From assembly GCA_963788585.1 (NCBI GenBank), contig CAWBHA010000004.1, forward strand, positions 310,001 to 374,000: 64,000 nucleotides of DNA, written 5' to 3'. Position 1 is the first letter of the stretch. Each line of letters starts with the position of its first letter. The notes under the pieces were generated by a model, which had not been told where the DNA came from, did no database searches, and was given only the letters and a program-made list of their open reading frames with translations. The stretch comes from Bog-473 sp963788585 (GTDB taxonomy: Bacteria; Actinomycetota; Acidimicrobiia; Acidimicrobiales; RAAP-2). The translations under genes and the position numbers were made by a program. This document shows positions 61,227 to 64,000 of this stretch, in pieces.

Positions 61227-62939
61227 ATGGCCATTGGCGCACTGAGCGTGGCGCTCATCGCCGTGGGGCCGGCCGCGACGAGCGGTGCTGCCACGAAGGC
61301 GTCGTCGTCATCGGGCGGGACCGCAACCGTGGCGCTCGACGAGAACCTGGCCGGGTTGAACATCAACACCCAGACCTCGTCGGAGTTCGTCCTGCAGGAG
61401 ATCATGAACATGGTGTGGCCCCAGGCCTTCATCGTGAACAACAAGCTCCAGCCGGTGCTCAACACCCAGCTCCTCGAGAGCGCCGACGTGACCAGCACGA
61501 ATCCCCAGACGGTCGTCTACACGATCAACCCCAAGGCCGTGTGGTCGGACGGCACGCCGATCACCGCTGACGACTTCATCTACAACTGGCAGACCCAGAG
61601 CGGGAACCCGACCTACACCGACGTCGGCGGCAAGCCCTACCTGCCCGAATCGACGGCCGGCTACAGCCAGATCCAGTCGGTCGTGGGCTCCGACCCCTCC
61701 GGCGGCGCCGCGTGCGCGCCCGGGAGCACGGCGGACGCCAACGTCGGGCTGTGCCCGAACGGCCGCACCGTCACGGTGACGTTCAAGCCGAGCTTCGCCG
61801 ACTGGCGCAGCCTGTTCATCAACATCGTCCCGGCCCACGTCGGCCGGACCGTTGGCTGGAACACCGGCTTCGTCGGCCCGACGCAGGCGATCTCGGGCAG
61901 CTGGTACGAGATCCAGAGCTACAACGAGAACCAGTCGCTCGTCCTGGTGCGCAACCCCACCTACTGGGGGACGCCAGGCAAATTGGACAAGATCGTCTTC
62001 CAGTTCTTCTCCTCCGACACCCAACTCGTGCCGGCGCTGCAGAACCACGAGATCGACATCATGAACCCGACCTCACTGAGCCTGTCCATCGTCCAGAACG
62101 CCAACCAGGTGCCGAACATCACGAAGGCGACGGTTCCGGGCCTGGAGTTCGAACACATCGACTTCAACCAGGCTGACCCCTACCTGGCCAAGGTCCAGGT
62201 CCGAGAGGCGATCGCCCACGGCGTCAACCGCTCCTCGATCATCGCCCGCACGGTCGGCCAGATCTCCAGCCAGATCAAGCCCCTGGGCAGCCGCATGCTG
62301 ATGCCCACGCAGCAGGGTTACTCGGGCACCAACTACTCGTACGACACCTCGCTGTCGAACAACCTCATGAAGGAGGCCGGTTTCAAGAAGGGCTCCGACG
62401 GCTACTGGCATCCGACCTATGGCCCGCAAAAGGGGAATGACCTGACGTTCACGATCCAGTCCACATCGGGTAACAGCATCCGCGCCCAGACCGAGGAGCT
62501 GTTCCAGGCGGAGATGAAGGCCATCGGGATCAAGGTCAACATCCAGAACTACGACGCCAGCACCCTCTTCGGGACAAACTTTCCGAGCGGGACGTACCAG
62601 ATCGGCGAGTTCGCGTGGTTCGCTACGCCATTCGTGTCCGGGAACCAGTCCATCTACTGCTCGTACACCAACACGAACAACTGCGGTGAGAACTGGACAC
62701 ACTCGGCCGACTCGCAGGTCGACCAGCTCATGTCCGAGGGCATCTCCGCGCCGAGCCAGGCCAAAGAGAATTCGGACTTCAACGAGGCTGACTCCATCCT
62801 CTGGCAGAACATGGTGACGCTGCCGCTGTACCAGCAGCCGGCATATTTTGCCTGGTCCAATAACCTCAAGGGCGTACTCCCGAACGCGTCGAACGACGGG
62901 ATCACCTGGAACGCCCAGAACTGGACGCTCAGCTCGTAG
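61227..62939 (+). CDS. ABC transporter substrate-binding protein, peptide type (family 5)
   Basis: A 570-aa extracytoplasmic binding protein of the SBP_bac_5 (OppA/DppA) type. The signal-like segment AIGALSVALIAVGPAATSGA is short and lacks basic residues. TVVYTINPKAVWSDGTPITA with DDFIYNW and LVLVRNPTYWG are diagnostic; AIAHGVNRSSIIARTVGQI is also typical. Binds peptides or similar solutes. The ATG at 61227 has no good site. A GTG at 61177 in another frame gives LGPKGLLKRAVYA, which looks like the missing basic start, so a frameshift near 61220 is possible. Confidence 0.88.
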   Translation: MAIGALSVALIAVGPAATSGAATKASSSSGGTATVALDENLAGLNINTQTSSEFVLQEIMNMVWPQAFIVNNKLQPVLNTQLLESADVTSTNPQTVVYTINPKAVWSDGTPITADDFIYNWQTQSGNPTYTDVGGKPYLPESTAGYSQIQSVVGSDPSGGAACAPGSTADANVGLCPNGRTVTVTFKPSFADWRSLFINIVPAHVGRTVGWNTGFVGPTQAISGSWYEIQSYNENQSLVLVRNPTYWGTPGKLDKIVFQFFSSDTQLVPALQNHEIDIMNPTSLSLSIVQNANQVPNITKATVPGLEFEHIDFNQADPYLAKVQVREAIAHGVNRSSIIARTVGQISSQIKPLGSRMLMPTQQGYSGTNYSYDTSLSNNLMKEAGFKKGSDGYWHPTYGPQKGNDLTFTIQSTSGNSIRAQTEELFQAEMKAIGIKVNIQNYDASTLFGTNFPSGTYQIGEFAWFATPFVSGNQSIYCSYTNTNNCGENWTHSADSQVDQLMSEGISAPSQAKENSDFNEADSILWQNMVTLPLYQQPAYFAWSNNLKGVLPNASNDGITWNAQNWTLSS

Positions 62940-62959
62940 CGAGCTGACCCGCAGGCGCG

Positions 62960-62995
62960 AGGAAGGGGCCGGCCAGCGATGGTCGGCCCCTTCCT
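62960..62995 (+). terminator. Strong hairpin between binding protein and permease genes
   Basis: AGGAAGGGGCCG (62960-62971) and CGGCCCCTTCCT (62984-62995) form a perfect 12-bp stem with a 12-base loop. There is no long U-tract. It may attenuate transcription into the permease or protect the message end, so more binding protein is made. Confidence 0.65.
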
Positions 62996-63029
62996 CTGTT
63001 CCCGCCCCTTCCCAACCTAGGATTCGCGC

Positions 63030-64000
63030 ATGTTCGCCTACATCATTAGGCGCCTTCTGATCAGCATCGTCGTCCTCTTCTTCGCGACGATCCTGGTCTT
63101 CCTCCTCGTCGCCAGCTCGGGCAACCCGTTGGGACTCCTCTTGGCCAACCCGCACGTCGCCCACTCGACCATCGTCGCCCGGGAGAAGCTGCTGCATCTC
63201 AACGATCCCCTGCCGCAGCGCTACTGGATCTGGCTGACCGGCGCCCTCCACGGCAACCTGGGGACCACGATCAACGGCCAGGACGTGGCGTCCGAGATGG
63301 TGTCTCACCTGTTCGTGACGCTGCGCATGGTCATCATCGCCACGGTCATCGCCATAGCGATCGCCATCTTCCTCGGCGTCGTCGGGGCCGTCCGCCAGAA
63401 CAAGTTCACCGACCATGCGATCACGGTCACCAACTTCGTGCTCCTGGCAACCCCGGTCTTCGTCGTGGGACTGGCGCTCAAGGAGTTCGTGGCCATCCCC
63501 GTCAACCAGCACGTCGGGGCGACCGTCTTCTACACGGACGGAGAGCAAAGCCCGACGCTGAGCGGCTCCTTCTTCAGCCGGCTCCCCGACTACGCCGCAC
63601 ACACGGCGTTGCCGGTGCTGACGCTCATCCTGGTGTCGTATGCCTCGTGGGCCATCTACCAGCGTTCCTCGATGGTCGAGACGCTCGACGCGGACCACGT
63701 CCGCCTGGCCCGGGCCAAAGGCCTGAGCCGCCGGCGGGTGCTCGTGCGCCACGTCCTGCGCAACGCATTGATCCCGGTGACGACGGTGATCGCGTTGGAC
63801 TTCGCCGCCGTCCTCGGTGGCGCCATCTTGACCGAGATCGTCTTCGGCTGGCAGGGGCTCGGGCAGTGGTACGTGACCGGCGTGACCGACCTCGACGTGA
63901 ACGTCATGCTCGCCTACCTGTTGATCACGGCGACCTTCGTGATCCTGTTCAACCTGATCGCCGACATCCTCTACGGCGTGCTCGACCCGAGGATCCGCTA
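63030..64000 (+). CDS. ABC transporter permease, DppB/OppB type, cut by right edge
   Basis: At least 323 residues of an inner-membrane permease. The N-terminus (MFAYIIRRLLISIVVLFFAT) and the first-helix ending are typical of DppB. The EAA-type loop is DHVRLARAKGLSRRRVLVRH, followed by VLGGAILTEIVFGWQGLGQW. About six helices are present. The last complete codon is Arg at 63996-63998; the final TA could begin Tyr or a stop. The ATG follows a weak site; 90 bases from the binding protein gene. Confidence 0.92.
   Translation, partial: MFAYIIRRLLISIVVLFFATILVFLLVASSGNPLGLLLANPHVAHSTIVAREKLLHLNDPLPQRYWIWLTGALHGNLGTTINGQDVASEMVSHLFVTLRMVIIATVIAIAIAIFLGVVGAVRQNKFTDHAITVTNFVLLATPVFVVGLALKEFVAIPVNQHVGATVFYTDGEQSPTLSGSFFSRLPDYAAHTALPVLTLILVSYASWAIYQRSSMVETLDADHVRLARAKGLSRRRVLVRHVLRNALIPVTTVIALDFAAVLGGAILTEIVFGWQGLGQWYVTGVTDLDVNVMLAYLLITATFVILFNLIADILYGVLDPRIR

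Overview
The window is high-GC DNA from an actinomycete-type bacterium (Actinomycetota), most plausibly an uncultured soil or freshwater member near Acidimicrobiia. The basis is an actinobacterial single-chain 2-oxoglutarate dehydrogenase/decarboxylase (Kgd), a membrane-anchored LysM-BTAD protein, long secreted proteins built of YWLV-SDGG-F-FG repeats, many GTG/TTG starts, and several genes that appear leaderless behind a TAGNNT -10 element. The class is inferred from gene content, not from a marker-gene search.

Layout. 1-13 kb: a secreted sedolisin-type protease cut by the left edge and carrying an apparent frameshift, a sulfatase, a DUF2254/CPA2-antiporter pair, a DUF1214 protein and SDR pair, a large secreted repeat protein, a TMEM175-like channel, and SnoaL-like and HAD proteins. 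13-28 kb: an accessory stretch with more variable base composition. It holds a patatin-like lipase, an iron(III)-type ABC importer (ATPase, permease, binding protein) led by a 45-aa lipoprotein-like ORF under a promoter whose spacer is a dyad, an ECF sigma factor coupled to a PASTA membrane protein, small secreted and membrane proteins, an HTH/membrane pair, one IS110-family element with a structured non-coding end, two GNAT genes (one dead), and a divergent TetR/methyltransferase pair around a 44-nt palindrome. 29.3 kb: one tRNA-Val. 29-39.9 kb: metabolic and envelope genes (inositol-phosphatase-like, acyltransferase with SGNH domain, CHAP hydrolase, MFS carrier, aldehyde dehydrogenase, phosphotransferase). 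40-46.5 kb: a regulator with an apparent frameshift, a Thr-rich anchored protein and the LysM-BTAD protein, then divergent murF and ddl. 46.6-51.3 kb: a compact UvrD-like helicase, then a translationally coupled FAD-linked oxidase and ThDP enzyme. 51.3-52.7 kb: small unknown ORFs around three regularly spaced hairpin repeats. 52.7-59.1 kb (minus strand): kgd, then a NYN/PIN-S1 protein with a histone-H1-like Lys/Ala tail, a FabZ-like dehydratase and exonuclease III, all overlapping by a few bases. 59.1-64 kb: an alpha/beta hydrolase, a DMT permease and the start of a peptide-type ABC importer operon that runs off the right edge.

Functional themes: cell-wall precursor synthesis and remodelling (murF, ddl, CHAP, LysM protein), nutrient import (iron, peptides), central carbon flux (kgd) and extracellular proteins. 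The most unusual items are the structured repeats at 51.88-52.08 kb, the Kgd-coupled nuclease with a basic tail, the dyad-in-promoter iron operon with its leader lipoprotein, and the candidate bridge-RNA region of the IS110 element.
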